From Vulcanimicrobiota bacterium (GTDB taxonomy: Bacteria > Vulcanimicrobiota > Vulcanimicrobiia > Vulcanimicrobiales > Vulcanimicrobiaceae), in the NCBI GenBank assembly GCA_003140215.1, contig PLJL01000004.1, positions 942,661 through 1,006,660 on the forward strand: a stretch of DNA of 64,000 bases. Direction: 5' to 3'. Every line of letters begins with the position of its first letter. Position 1 is the stretch's first letter. Under the pieces are notes generated by a model. It saw nothing but the letters and a program-made list of their open reading frames with translations. It was not told where the DNA came from and ran no database searches. Below, one piece after another: positions 16,444-24,492 of the stretch. Both the position numbers and the translations under genes were made by a program.

Positions 16444-17205
16444 GTGGCGCGGTTGCGGACGATGATCGTCGACGACGAGCCGCTGGCGCGGGAGCGGATT
16501 CGCACGCTGCTTGCGGGATGGGACGACATCGAACTCGTCGCGGAGTACGCGAGCGGACATGACGCAGTCGCCGCAGTGCGCCGGCTGCGCCCATCGCTCC
16601 TGTTTCTCGACGTTCAGATGCCGGAGCTCGACGGGTTCGGGGTGCTCCAGGCACTACCGCCGCCGTACCGGCCCGAAGCGATCGTCTTCGTCACCGCGCA
16701 CGATCGCTTTGCGGTGCACGCGTTCGACGTCAACGCGATCGACTATTTGCTCAAGCCCTACACCGCGGAGCGCTTCAACGCGGCGCTCGAACGTGCCCGC
16801 GCGCGGCTCGGCGGGGCCGGCCGGAGCCAGCGCGCCGAGATCGACGCGCTGCTCGAAAGCGTTGCTGCGCGGATGGCGGTACCGGAGCGGCTGACGATTC
16901 GCTCCAGGGACGGAATTCAGTTCGTCCCCGTCGGGGACGTCGACTGGCTCGAGGCCGATCGAAACTATGCCGTACTTCACCTCGGAACGCAGGCATTGCG
17001 GATTCGCGAGACGATCTCGGAGCTTGAAAACCAGCTCGGCGCCGCAGGATTCGTGCGCGTGCACCGTTCGATCATCGTGAACGTCGACCGCATTTTCCGG
17101 CTCGAGCCCTGGGCGCACGGCGAATACGTGATCGTCCTGAGGAACGGCACGAAGGTTATTTCAGGCCGCGGCTACGGCGAGCGGGTGCGCAGACTCTTCG
17201 CCTAG
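16444..17205 (+). CDS. LytTR-family response regulator
   Basis: A 253-residue regulator with an N-terminal receiver (DDE at 10-12, phospho-acceptor D56 in LLFLDVQMPELDGF, and the Lys in YLLKPY) and a C-terminal LytTR DNA-binding domain (WLEADRNYAVLH, RVHRSIIVNVDRI). The start is GTG, one base after the kinase stop, indicating translational coupling. Together they should control envelope or transport genes through direct-repeat sites, as other LytTR proteins do. The divergent DUF5916 outer-membrane protein is a plausible but unproven target. Confidence 0.9.
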   Translation: MARLRTMIVDDEPLARERIRTLLAGWDDIELVAEYASGHDAVAAVRRLRPSLLFLDVQMPELDGFGVLQALPPPYRPEAIVFVTAHDRFAVHAFDVNAIDYLLKPYTAERFNAALERARARLGGAGRSQRAEIDALLESVAARMAVPERLTIRSRDGIQFVPVGDVDWLEADRNYAVLHLGTQALRIRETISELENQLGAAGFVRVHRSIIVNVDRIFRLEPWAHGEYVIVLRNGTKVISGRGYGERVRRLFA

Positions 17206-17251
17206 GGCCGACGCTTTTCGGACCTGTTGCCGACGTCATGTGGAGGGGGCT

Positions 17252-17899
17252 TTAGCACCAAATGCCTGCGAGATAGTAGTGATCCCATAGCGGTCGAACC
17301 GAGTAGCCGCAATTCCCCTCGGGCGGATTCTGAGTTGCGGCCTTTAATTCGGTGTGGCTTGCCCTGTCCAACCAATCGGCAGATTTGTGGCCGGGTGGCA
17401 AAGTGACTTGATCGGTCTCATCATAGAGCACGCCATTTTCAGCGCCCAGAAACCCGTCCCAAATGAACACGACCAGACCTGGTCGCTGGTTGGCTGGGAG
17501 GGCAGCTATTTGCTGATCATACGATGACTTTAGGCCGAAAAAACGCGCCACTTCTCCTATATGGTGGCACGCAGAAAGAAATCCAAGTGGCTTCAGCGCG
17601 ACAAGGAGCAACACAATTGGCAGGATCGAAGTCATAAGACTTCGCCTCCATGCCTGCCTCATTGCCGAATGGACACTCCATATGAGCGAGGTGATACCAG
17701 CAATCACCCATACCAGCAAGATGGGTACCGCAAGCAACATTTCGCCCCATCCCCCGACCGGAGACGCGGCTAGCGCGATGGGAGCTAAGGGCACGCCAAG
17801 CGCGATGACGACGAGCAAGCGTGCGAGGCAGTCGTTGGCCCGCTCCTGATTTGAACGGCCCAATTCGGTTTCAGGCATCGTCCCGCGCCTATTTTCCAT
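17252..17899 (-). CDS. Membrane protein of unknown function
   Basis: The 215-residue protein has three strongly hydrophobic segments in its first 115 residues and a hydrophilic C-terminal half with four Cys and many aromatics (CHHIGEVARFFGL, VFIWDGFLGAENG, NCGYSVRPLWDHYY). Its G+C is visibly lower than its neighbours, which hints at transfer. The second Met (MPETELG) is an alternative start. It adjoins the stub of an isochorismatase-family gene, so this locus has been rearranged. No family recognised. Confidence 0.5.
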   Translation of the reverse strand: MENRRGTMPETELGRSNQERANDCLARLLVVIALGVPLAPIALAASPVGGWGEMLLAVPILLVWVIAGITSLIWSVHSAMRQAWRRSLMTSILPIVLLLVALKPLGFLSACHHIGEVARFFGLKSSYDQQIAALPANQRPGLVVFIWDGFLGAENGVLYDETDQVTLPPGHKSADWLDRASHTELKAATQNPPEGNCGYSVRPLWDHYYLAGIWC

Positions 17900-17928
17900 T
17901 GCCGGTCCTCAAACGAATCGCGGTAGTT

Positions 17929-18051
17929 CTTCTCGACAAGGCTGCGGACGTTCGCGACGAACGCGTCGCGCTCGTGAGCCCCCGCGACGACTGCGTTCTG
18001 CACATCGACTACGAGGAGTGCGGGATTCGGCCGGTTCGCGAGCGCGCTCAT
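17929..18051 (-). pseudogene. N-terminal stub of an isochorismatase-family hydrolase
   Basis: The first 41 codons (NPALLVVDVQNAVV, AFVANVRSLVEK) match the start of cysteine hydrolases of the isochorismatase fold, with the catalytic Asp in VVDVQ. After codon 41 similarity ends and the frame runs into unrelated, lower-G+C DNA belonging to the next gene. The rest of the enzyme is not found nearby. Insertion of the unknown membrane-protein gene probably removed it. Confidence 0.6.
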
Positions 18052-18099
18052 TTGGCTTCGCGGCTACTCTCGACCGCGCGGAGAACCCTCTCTAGCTGG

Positions 18100-18984
18100 C
18101 TATTTCGACTGCATCCGGTCTATTTGCAGCTGGAGATACGCGCCGGCGACGTCACGGTCGCCGAAGCCGGCGCGCAGAGCGTCGTCCCACTGTCTGCCGA
18201 TCGTCTGCGCGATCGGCAGGCTCTGCTTCGCGCGCGCCGCGGCGTCGAGTGCGAGATGCAGATCCTTCGTTGCCAGCGCGAGCGAGAACTCAGGATCGAA
18301 CGTCTCGTGCTCGATCTTGCCCAGCTTCGCGAGCGCCCATGGCGCATTGAGCGCGGTGCTCCCGAGGCAGTCCGACAAATCGTCGAGCGAGACGCCGAGC
18401 GATTGCGCGAGCACCGCCGTCTCGGCGATCCCTTCGCCTAGGATTGCGAGCCACATGTTGAGGACCATCTTCATGCGCGAGCCGCTTCCGGCGCGCTCCC
18501 AGCGCATCGTCTTCTGACCGAGCGCGCCGAATACCGGCGCCAATGCGTCGAGCGCCGAGGCGGGGCCCGACGCCAGGATCAGCAGCTTCCCCTGTTCCGC
18601 CGGTGCCTTCGATCCCGAGACGGGAGCATCGACGAACACGACATCGGGGCGGAGCTGCTGCGCGAGCGCCATCGCCCGCTCGGTTCCGTCGACCCCGATC
18701 GTGCTCATCTGCAACCAGATGGTGCTGGCCGGCATCGCCGGGAGCGCCCGCGGCATCGTCTCTTCGAGCGACGCGATCGTCGGGACCATCGTTAGTACGA
18801 CGCCGGCGTCGCGGACGGCGTCATCGGGCGTGCGGGCGACTTCGGCGCCGGCATCGGCAAGCGGCGCGGCAGCGGGATAGGAAACGTCCCAGGCGCGCAC
18901 GTGCATCCCGGCTCCGAGCAGCCGTCGCGTAAACGCGGATCCCATCGTACCGGTGCCGAGCACCGCAATTGTTTCTCTTGCCAT
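18100..18984 (-). CDS. NAD(P)-dependent beta-hydroxyacid dehydrogenase family protein
   Basis: From ATG 18984, preceded by GAGGGAG, the product has 294 residues and the layout of 3-hydroxyisobutyrate/tartronate semialdehyde reductases. The dinucleotide motif VLGTGTMGSAF is at the N-terminus, VFVDAPVSGSKAPAEQGKL carries the substrate loop, and the catalytic Lys is in SRMKMVLNMW. These enzymes oxidise short beta-hydroxyacids or reduce semialdehydes in the cytoplasm; the exact substrate is not readable. The stub of an isochorismatase-family gene lies just downstream on the same strand and may once have been cotranscribed. Confidence 0.85.
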   Translation of the reverse strand: MARETIAVLGTGTMGSAFTRRLLGAGMHVRAWDVSYPAAAPLADAGAEVARTPDDAVRDAGVVLTMVPTIASLEETMPRALPAMPASTIWLQMSTIGVDGTERAMALAQQLRPDVVFVDAPVSGSKAPAEQGKLLILASGPASALDALAPVFGALGQKTMRWERAGSGSRMKMVLNMWLAILGEGIAETAVLAQSLGVSLDDLSDCLGSTALNAPWALAKLGKIEHETFDPEFSLALATKDLHLALDAAARAKQSLPIAQTIGRQWDDALRAGFGDRDVAGAYLQLQIDRMQSK

Positions 18985-19066
18985 CACGTGCTCCCTCAGT
19001 TTACGGCGTACTCCCAATTTATACGGCGCGATCCAGAGACCCGCCGGAGAGGTCAAGCCGGCGACG

Positions 19067-19978
19067 CTACGGGGGCGTGCCGTAGTTGGGCGCCCCCGAG
19101 GCACGTTCGCGCTCGAGCACGGCATCGCAGCGCGAGCGGAAGTAATAGCAGACCTGGCGCGACAGTGCGAAAACTTGCGGGAGTTGAAATCCGTCGGGCG
19201 GCGGCTGCGCGGGGAACGTCTCGCGCCCCCGCGGCGCATGGCCACGCGGATACACGAACGGCCACGGAAACGCGACGATCTCCCGGTAACCGTCGCTGTA
19301 CCGGACACGGCAGCGCCAGTAAATGTAGGTCCGCTCGCCGCGTGTCTCCTCGGAGAGGTTGTCGCACAGGCCGCCGCCGCCGAACTCGTCGGCCGGGCTG
19401 CCGATCGCCGTCGCGTCGTAGCGCTTCATCGTCGATGCGGTTCCGCGGTCGGCGCTTCCCGTCTGCGGCGGACCTTCGGCGACCGCGCTCTGCGCCGCCG
19501 CGATCGTGTTCCGGAACTGCCCCTCCAGCGCCGCGAGCTGGCTCGGCGTGTACGCGCCCTTTGCCGCGGCGGCACGGCGCGGCTGAGGACTCGCGTCCGG
19601 CCGGGTTCGCGCGAGCTCGTGCGGCGCGACGTGCGCCACGGCGACGCTGCGCCGCTGCGGCGAGCGCGGCGCGGTGGCCACGCGCGGGATCGCCGGAGCG
19701 GCGCTCGCCTTCGGCAGCGGTGTTGGCGTCGGTACCGGCGTCGCACTCGGTTCCGGGGTGGGAGAGGCGGTCGGCCTCGGCCTCACGCGCTCGATCGTAA
19801 CGCTGACGGCGACGGCCTCGTCGTCATGCGGCGGCGGCGCCGTGGGCAAGAGCCGCGCCATCCAAGCGAACAGCCCGCCGCCGAACGCGTGCAACAGCAG
19901 CGACAGCGCTATTGCACCGACCACGACGCGCCGAGGGCGGCTCGGACGTGCCGGGAAGAGACGGACGCGAACCCCCAC
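19067..19978 (-). CDS. Membrane-anchored proline-rich protein with TonB-like layout
   Basis: A 303-residue protein with one N-terminal membrane helix (AIALSLLLHAFGGGLFAW), a long Pro/Thr/Ala-rich spacer (residues about 65-110, with PTPEPSATPVPTPTPLP) and a C-terminal periplasmic domain with four Cys. The architecture is that of a TonB-like protein. The C-terminal sequence (YIYWRCRVRYSDGYREIVAF) is not a standard TonB domain, so I would not call it TonB. The start is GTG. It lies upstream of the dehydrogenase gene on the same strand, 82 bases away. Confidence 0.6.
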   Translation of the reverse strand: MGVRVRLFPARPSRPRRVVVGAIALSLLLHAFGGGLFAWMARLLPTAPPPHDDEAVAVSVTIERVRPRPTASPTPEPSATPVPTPTPLPKASAAPAIPRVATAPRSPQRRSVAVAHVAPHELARTRPDASPQPRRAAAAKGAYTPSQLAALEGQFRNTIAAAQSAVAEGPPQTGSADRGTASTMKRYDATAIGSPADEFGGGGLCDNLSEETRGERTYIYWRCRVRYSDGYREIVAFPWPFVYPRGHAPRGRETFPAQPPPDGFQLPQVFALSRQVCYYFRSRCDAVLERERASGAPNYGTPP

Positions 19979-20127
19979 CGGCTTATCTTCGCCTCCGTTC
20001 CTGCGATTTGTCAGCGAGCGCCGAAAACCGGTGTATACGCAGCCTCGATTTTTCTTTACGATGTCATCGGTGGCGGAGTACGGGGGCTTCCCTGATTCAG
20101 CGCGGCCGATAGAAGGAGAGTCCTCTG

Positions 20128-20361
20128 GTGCGTTCGATCACCTGGCGGCTGGGCGCGCTTGCGCTCGGACTCGCCGTTACCGTCACCGCGGCCCCTCCGC
20201 CCTCGGTGGGTGCGGCAAGTGAACCGTACTTCATCGGTGCCACGGTGTCCGAGAGCGTCTCAGGGACGTATCGGATGACGAGCGCCGATCACAACGGGCT
20301 CTCGACCTTCTCGATCGTGGTCACGCAGATCGAGAACGGAAAGTTCACGGTCGCGAAGTGA
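20128..20361 (+). CDS. Small secreted protein
   Basis: GAAGGAGAG ahead of a GTG start supports this 77-residue gene. A signal peptide (GALALGLAVTVTAAPP) precedes a mature part of about 45 residues (GTYRMTSADHNGLSTFSIVV). It lies 19 bases before the isochorismatase-family gene and is probably its cotranscribed partner. No family recognised. Confidence 0.55.
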   Translation: MRSITWRLGALALGLAVTVTAAPPPSVGAASEPYFIGATVSESVSGTYRMTSADHNGLSTFSIVVTQIENGKFTVAK

Positions 20362-20380
20362 TGACGGAGGACCGCTGAAC

Positions 20381-20950
20381 GTGCCTGTGACCGCACTCGA
20401 TCCCACATCCGCTCTCGTCGTCATCGACATCCAAGCAGGGATCCTGGCGAGGCCGGCGGTCCACCCGGTACAAGCGGTGGTCGCCAACGTGGTGAAGCTC
20501 GTCGATGCTTTTCGCGCGAGGAACCTGCCGGTCGTTTTGGTTCGCGTCGGATGGTCCGCGGACATGGGTGATCTGATCAAGACGCGCGTCCAAGCCGCCC
20601 CGCCTATCACGTCGGTGCCGGCCGGCTTTAGCGACTATGCCGAGGCGCTCAACGCCGATCCGGCGCGCGACATCTTGGTTTTGAAGCACCAGTGGGGGGC
20701 CTTCTATGGAACGGACCTCGAACTCCAGCTCCGTCGTCGCGGCGTGACCAACATCGTGCTGTGCGGAATTGCCACGAGCATCGGCGTCGAGTCGACGGCA
20801 CGCAATGCATTCGAGCGTGCATACAACCTTACGTTTGCGGCGGATGCGATGACCGATGTGAACCTCGAAGCCCATGAGCGGGCACTGAGCATCATCTTTC
20901 CACGCATCGGCGAGGTCGGCTCGACGGACGAGATCGTCGCGAAACTGTAA
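20381..20950 (+). CDS. Isochorismatase-family hydrolase lacking the nucleophilic Cys
   Basis: The 189-residue product has the isochorismatase fold: catalytic Asp in ALVVIDIQAG (D16), Lys in VLKHQWGAF (K102), and the third motif GIATSIGVESTARNA. In cysteine hydrolases the residue after ATSI is the nucleophilic Cys; here it is Gly135, so a classical amidase mechanism is not expected. An isochorismatase-like (non-Cys) activity or a divergent role is possible. GGAGG precedes the GTG start. A different, truncated family member lies at 17929-18051. Confidence 0.8.
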   Translation: MPVTALDPTSALVVIDIQAGILARPAVHPVQAVVANVVKLVDAFRARNLPVVLVRVGWSADMGDLIKTRVQAAPPITSVPAGFSDYAEALNADPARDILVLKHQWGAFYGTDLELQLRRRGVTNIVLCGIATSIGVESTARNAFERAYNLTFAADAMTDVNLEAHERALSIIFPRIGEVGSTDEIVAKL

Positions 20951-20954
20951 GCGC

Positions 20955-21123
20955 CAAGCCCTTCGGGATCGTCCGCGCTCAAATTGTCGAGCGTGAGCCT
21001 GCCGTCGGCGGCACGCGTCGCGACGTAGGGCATCGTCTGCGCTTCGCCGGCGTTCGCCTCGTCAGATATGCGAAAAGGGATCCAGCAGAGGCATCCGAGC
21101 TGCCGGGCGAGATCAAGAGTCTT
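20955..21123 (-). pseudogene. Possible C-terminal gene remnant
   Basis: On the minus strand a frame that follows a TAG at 21126 reads with protein-like composition: KTLDLARQLGCLCWIPFRIS, then DEANAGEAQTMPYVATRAAD and DNLSADDPEGLGAYSF, before running antisense into the isochorismatase gene. No start or domain can be assigned. It may be the end of a lost gene. Confidence 0.2.
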
Positions 21124-21137
21124 CTACTCGCGCAGAA

Positions 21138-21875
21138 CTAACGAGGCTTGGCGAACGCTCGGCGCGCGATCATCCCGAATGCCGCCGCCGATCCGACGAG
21201 AAGCGCGAGCGCCGCGCCTGCCGTGAAGCCGGCCGTTCCGCTGGCCCCACAAAGTGCGCTCGCCGAGCTCGCGAGCCAGAGGCGGATGCGGTGTGCGACG
21301 TTCGCGTCGAGACCAGCCACATCGCGGGTGGTCGCCAGCAGGTCGTCCGGAGTCCACGTCGCGCCGTCGACGATCTTCGCGATGCGCCCGCGCGCGTCGA
21401 TGACGATCGCGGCTTCCGTGTGGGCGACGACCCCGGCTGCCGGCCGCTCCACCGCGATGCCGAACCGGCCGGCGAGCTCGTCGATCGCCGCGCGCGTCCC
21501 GGTTGCCAAGGTCCAGATCGCGGGGTCGGCGCGGTACACGGCACCGTAGCGGGCGAGCACCTCCGGCGTGTCGTATGCCGGATCGAGCGTCACGGCGACG
21601 AGGCGAATGGGCGAGCCGTGGAGCGCGCGCTGCATGTGCGCAAACTTCGCGGCGACGAGCGGGCACATCCGCGCATCGCGGCAGCGCGTGTAGATGAACG
21701 AGACGATTGTCGTGAAGCCGCCTGTAGCCTGCAGCGAGAACCGGTGGCCGCCTTGGTCGACGAGGGCGACGGCGGGGACCGCGTCGCCTTCGTGCAGCAC
21801 CGGTACGAACGCGCGCGTTTCGCGCAGCGCCGGAGTCTGCACGTGCGCCACGATCGGCGGCGGCGCCCCTACCAC
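21138..21875 (-). CDS. SCO1/SenC-like copper-handling protein with C-terminal membrane helix
   Basis: A GTG at 21875 that overlaps the stop of oxidase subunit I gives 245 residues. It has a thioredoxin-like SCO fold: TTIVSFIYTRC at residues 55-65, a second Cys at 71 (spacing C-x5-C rather than the usual C-x3-C) and the copper-ligand His at 152 in GVVAHTEAAIVID. A hydrophobic segment near the C-terminus should anchor it in the membrane. SCO proteins deliver copper to the CuA site of subunit II, coded in the same operon. The frame is open far upstream, but that part is antisense to or out of frame with subunit I and is not coding. Confidence 0.85.
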   Translation of the reverse strand: MVGAPPPIVAHVQTPALRETRAFVPVLHEGDAVPAVALVDQGGHRFSLQATGGFTTIVSFIYTRCRDARMCPLVAAKFAHMQRALHGSPIRLVAVTLDPAYDTPEVLARYGAVYRADPAIWTLATGTRAAIDELAGRFGIAVERPAAGVVAHTEAAIVIDARGRIAKIVDGATWTPDDLLATTRDVAGLDANVAHRIRLWLASSASALCGASGTAGFTAGAALALLVGSAAAFGMIARRAFAKPR

Positions 21876-23557
21876 GTTCTCATGCCGGGAGCGAGATACG
21901 CGTGCGCCTGGATTTGCTGCGCGACCGGTCCCGCGTACGCGAGCACCGCGAGCGCGATCGCGAGAACGCCCCAGCGGCCGAGCCGGTCGAGCACCGGGGG
22001 CGTTGAGAGCGCGTCGTCGCCGGCGCGCGCGGGCGCGAAGTCGAATGTTGGTTTCGCCTCGGCGCGCTGGTTCGCGACATATGTCCCCGTAGCGACGATG
22101 ATGAACATCACCACCGAAACCGCGATGATCGCCCCGCCGAGCGCTGCCCATAGCATCTCGTTGTGCCACGTCGCCGCGCCCTGAGCTCCGAAGTAGCTCA
22201 CGTCCGACGTGCGACGCGGCGAGCCGAGCAGCCCGGCCCAGTGCATCGCCGTCGACATGATCGCCATTCCGACGAACCACGTATAGACTTGCACGAGCGC
22301 GAGCTTCGGCGCAAAGAGCTTGCGGCCCGTGAGCGCCGGGATCAATCCGTACGACGCGCCGATGAACGTCAGCGCAGCCGGGCCACCGACGGTGATGTGG
22401 AAGTGTCCGACGATCCACATCGTGTTGTGCACCAGCACGTCCATCGCATACGAGTTGTTGACGATGCCGCCGAACCCGCCGAAAATGAACATGATCATTC
22501 CAAGCGCAGGGCCGACGAATACCGGGTTTTTCCAGGGCAACCACCGCACGATGTTCACGAAGCCGCGGACGCCCGCTTTGCGTGCCGCGATCTCGAAGCT
22601 CGCGAAGATCGCGAACGCGGTCATGAACGACGGGATCACGACGCCGTAGGTCGTCATCGCGTGCATCCATTTCCAACCGGCTCCGATGCCGGGATCGAGA
22701 TACTGGTGGTGCAGTCCGACGGGCGTGGAGAGGAGGAGCAGCATGATAAACGCGAGGCGCGTCAGGGCGTCACTGAAGATGGCCCCTTTGTACGTGGTAG
22801 GAACCACCGCGTACCAGATCGTGTACGCGCCCATGATCCAGAAGTAGACCAGCGGATGCCCGAAGTACCAGAAGAACATCCGTGTGAGGCCGACGTCGAT
22901 CCCGCTCGTCCAGCCCAGCGACCACGGGATCAGCAGCCCCATCTCCGCGACGACGCCGAGCGTCGCGATGATCCACATGATCATCGTGCAGGTTGCCATA
23001 AAGGCCGGCAGCGGGATCCGCGCCTCCGGTGCCGTGCGCTTGAACCAGGCGACGTTCAGGAACAAGTCAGCGGCGACCACCCACGTCCCGAGCACCAGGA
23101 ACGTAGCGCCGAAGTAGAACAACGGGCTGGCTTTGAGCGGCGCGTAGAACGTGTAGAGAACGGTCGCGCTACCGTTTAGGATTGCGACTGCCGCCATGGC
23201 GGTTCCGACCAGCATCACGCAGAAGCCGATCCAGCCCAGCCTCGGCGAGCGGTCGCGCAGGACGCTCCGGTAGACGGCGTATGTGAAGAGGCCCGTGATG
23301 AAGAACGTCGTGAAAACGAGTGCCATCAGCACGCCGTGCGCGGTGAGCATGCGGTAGTAGTCGAACCAGGACGGCATCACGATCAGGTTCGCGCGTGAGA
23401 AGCCTTGCAGCACACCGAACAGCGCGCCGATCCCGAGCACGAGCGTCGCGGTGTAGATGTGAGCGAGTACGAGCAGGTCGCCGGCCGCGCGGGAGAGCTC
23501 GAACGACGCGCCGGCACGCTGGGCGGTCGTAGCGCTGCCGATGGCGCTCCCCATCAT
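21869..23557 (-). CDS. Haem-copper oxidase subunit I, B (ba3) type
   Basis: The 562-residue membrane protein has the oxidase core helices and ligands: LTAHGVLMAL (low-spin haem His), GHPLVYFWIMGAY (CuB His and the cross-linked Tyr), STPVGLHHQY (two CuB His) and TMWIVGHFHITVGG (haem His ligands). The YFWIMGAY arrangement and lack of the A-type K/D channel motifs fit the B family. It reduces oxygen in the cytoplasmic membrane, taking electrons from the CuA subunit. The gene overlaps subunit II by 4 bases and the SCO gene by 7. Confidence 0.93.
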   Translation of the reverse strand: MMGSAIGSATTAQRAGASFELSRAAGDLLVLAHIYTATLVLGIGALFGVLQGFSRANLIVMPSWFDYYRMLTAHGVLMALVFTTFFITGLFTYAVYRSVLRDRSPRLGWIGFCVMLVGTAMAAVAILNGSATVLYTFYAPLKASPLFYFGATFLVLGTWVVAADLFLNVAWFKRTAPEARIPLPAFMATCTMIMWIIATLGVVAEMGLLIPWSLGWTSGIDVGLTRMFFWYFGHPLVYFWIMGAYTIWYAVVPTTYKGAIFSDALTRLAFIMLLLLSTPVGLHHQYLDPGIGAGWKWMHAMTTYGVVIPSFMTAFAIFASFEIAARKAGVRGFVNIVRWLPWKNPVFVGPALGMIMFIFGGFGGIVNNSYAMDVLVHNTMWIVGHFHITVGGPAALTFIGASYGLIPALTGRKLFAPKLALVQVYTWFVGMAIMSTAMHWAGLLGSPRRTSDVSYFGAQGAATWHNEMLWAALGGAIIAVSVVMFIIVATGTYVANQRAEAKPTFDFAPARAGDDALSTPPVLDRLGRWGVLAIALAVLAYAGPVAQQIQAHAYLAPGMRTW

Positions 23558-24021
23558 TCCACCGTCACCTTTGCCGCCATCATGTGGTGGCCGGCGCCGC
23601 AGTACTCATTGCACACCAGCAGGAAGGTCCCGCGCAGCTTGAACGTGTGTGAGACGCTGCTGACCCAGCCGGGCGTCACCATCGTGTTGACTCCCGTCTC
23701 GGGAATGCTGAAACCGTGCTCCACGTCGGTGCTCGTGACGTAGAACGTCACCCGGGAGCCGACGGGAACACGGATCTCCGCAGGCGCGAACGAAAAGACC
23801 CGCGCGACGTAGTACGCCTCGTAGGCGCCGTCGGCGATCTTCCGCAACCCCGGGTGGTCGAAGGGCGGCGTCTGGCCCACCTTCGTCGGATCGATACTCT
23901 GCACGCGACTGGGCGGCACGAAACCGTCGACAATCGCCGATGTGGTGATGACGGCGGCGAATAGAACGAGGATTGCGAGTCCGAACGTCAGCCAGATCCG
24001 CTCCTGGCGATGGACGTGCAC
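23554..24021 (-). CDS. Cytochrome c oxidase subunit II (CuA, ba3 type)
   Basis: 155 residues with a single N-terminal membrane helix and a cupredoxin domain carrying the full CuA ligand set: H102 in DVEHGFS, and C137, E139, C141, H145 and M148 in VCNEYCGAGHHMM. The short length and single helix are typical of ba3-type subunit II. The start is GTG, one base after the stop of the small subunit gene (TGA-C-GTG). It accepts electrons from a soluble carrier and passes them to subunit I. Confidence 0.93.
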   Translation of the reverse strand: MHVHRQERIWLTFGLAILVLFAAVITTSAIVDGFVPPSRVQSIDPTKVGQTPPFDHPGLRKIADGAYEAYYVARVFSFAPAEIRVPVGSRVTFYVTSTDVEHGFSIPETGVNTMVTPGWVSSVSHTFKLRGTFLLVCNEYCGAGHHMMAAKVTVE

Positions 24022-24022
24022 G

Positions 24023-24139
24023 TCACCACCTCGCCCGTAGCAGGAAGTACATCGCGAACCACCCGACGAGGATCAGCGTGCCGAGGGCGAAGACGAAGGC
24101 GAGCGTTGCCGGAAGCGGCTCGTCACCTGGAGTTCTCAT
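24023..24139 (-). CDS. Tiny oxidase subunit (IIa-like), single membrane helix
   Basis: ATG 24139 to TGA 24023 codes 38 residues: a short polar start (MRTPGDEPLP), one hydrophobic helix (ATLAFVFALGTLILVGWFAM) and a basic tail (YFLLRARW). This is the size and layout of the subunit IIa helix found in ba3-type oxidases, where it replaces the second helix missing from subunit II. Position (first gene of the operon, one base before subunit II) and a strong upstream promoter support it. No long conserved motif exists in this family, so the identification rests on layout. Confidence 0.7.
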   Translation of the reverse strand: MRTPGDEPLPATLAFVFALGTLILVGWFAMYFLLRARW

Positions 24140-24145
24140 GGTGCC

Positions 24146-24174
24146 ATAGTAGACGTGCCCGACGCAGAGCGCAA
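24146..24174 (-). promoter_or_regulatory. Promoter of the oxidase operon
   Basis: Minus-strand TTGCGC (24174-24169), 17-nt spacer, TACTAT (24151-24146), then 6 nt to the ATG at 24139. There is no Shine-Dalgarno, so the transcript is probably leaderless. The -35 hexamer is identical to that of the XRE gene promoter. Confidence 0.6.
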
Positions 24175-24201
24175 TGACCGCCCGCGACCTTCAGATCGTC
24201 C

Positions 24202-24390
24202 TTACCTCGGAAAGCGGCGTTGCTGCGAGCGAGGGGCTAGCGATGTCGCCTTGACTTTTTGGGCGTGCAGCTTTGGCGCGTGCTGAGTCGTCTCGTGATG
24301 GATAGCATGCTCGAGAGCCTCCACTTCGAGTTTGTGCTCTTCGCCGGCGTCTTCCGGATGCGGGGATGCTTTGGCCTTGGGTGCGCGCAT
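24202..24390 (-). CDS. Small His- and Glu-rich protein
   Basis: GGAGGAAGC directly before the ATG is one of the best ribosome sites in the window and supports this 62-residue gene. The product is hydrophilic and rich in His, Glu and Lys (GEEHKLEVEALEHAIHHET, APKLHAQKVK), with no signal peptide or Cys. His clusters could bind metal, which is speculation. It lies upstream of the oxidase promoter on the same strand. I recognise no family. Confidence 0.55.
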   Translation of the reverse strand: MRAPKAKASPHPEDAGEEHKLEVEALEHAIHHETTQHAPKLHAQKVKATSLAPRSQQRRFPR

Positions 24391-24492
24391 GCTTCCTCCG
24401 GGATCGTGGTCCGTTCAGCCTCGCTGAGCCGTGTGAACGGGTAGTGAATATGCGGACTCGATCGAGCTTTACCCTAGGCTAGTCGCCGCAGC

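Noticed and set aside
22163..23179. 338-codon frame antisense to oxidase subunit I
   Set aside because: Subunit I has all haem and copper ligands on the other strand.
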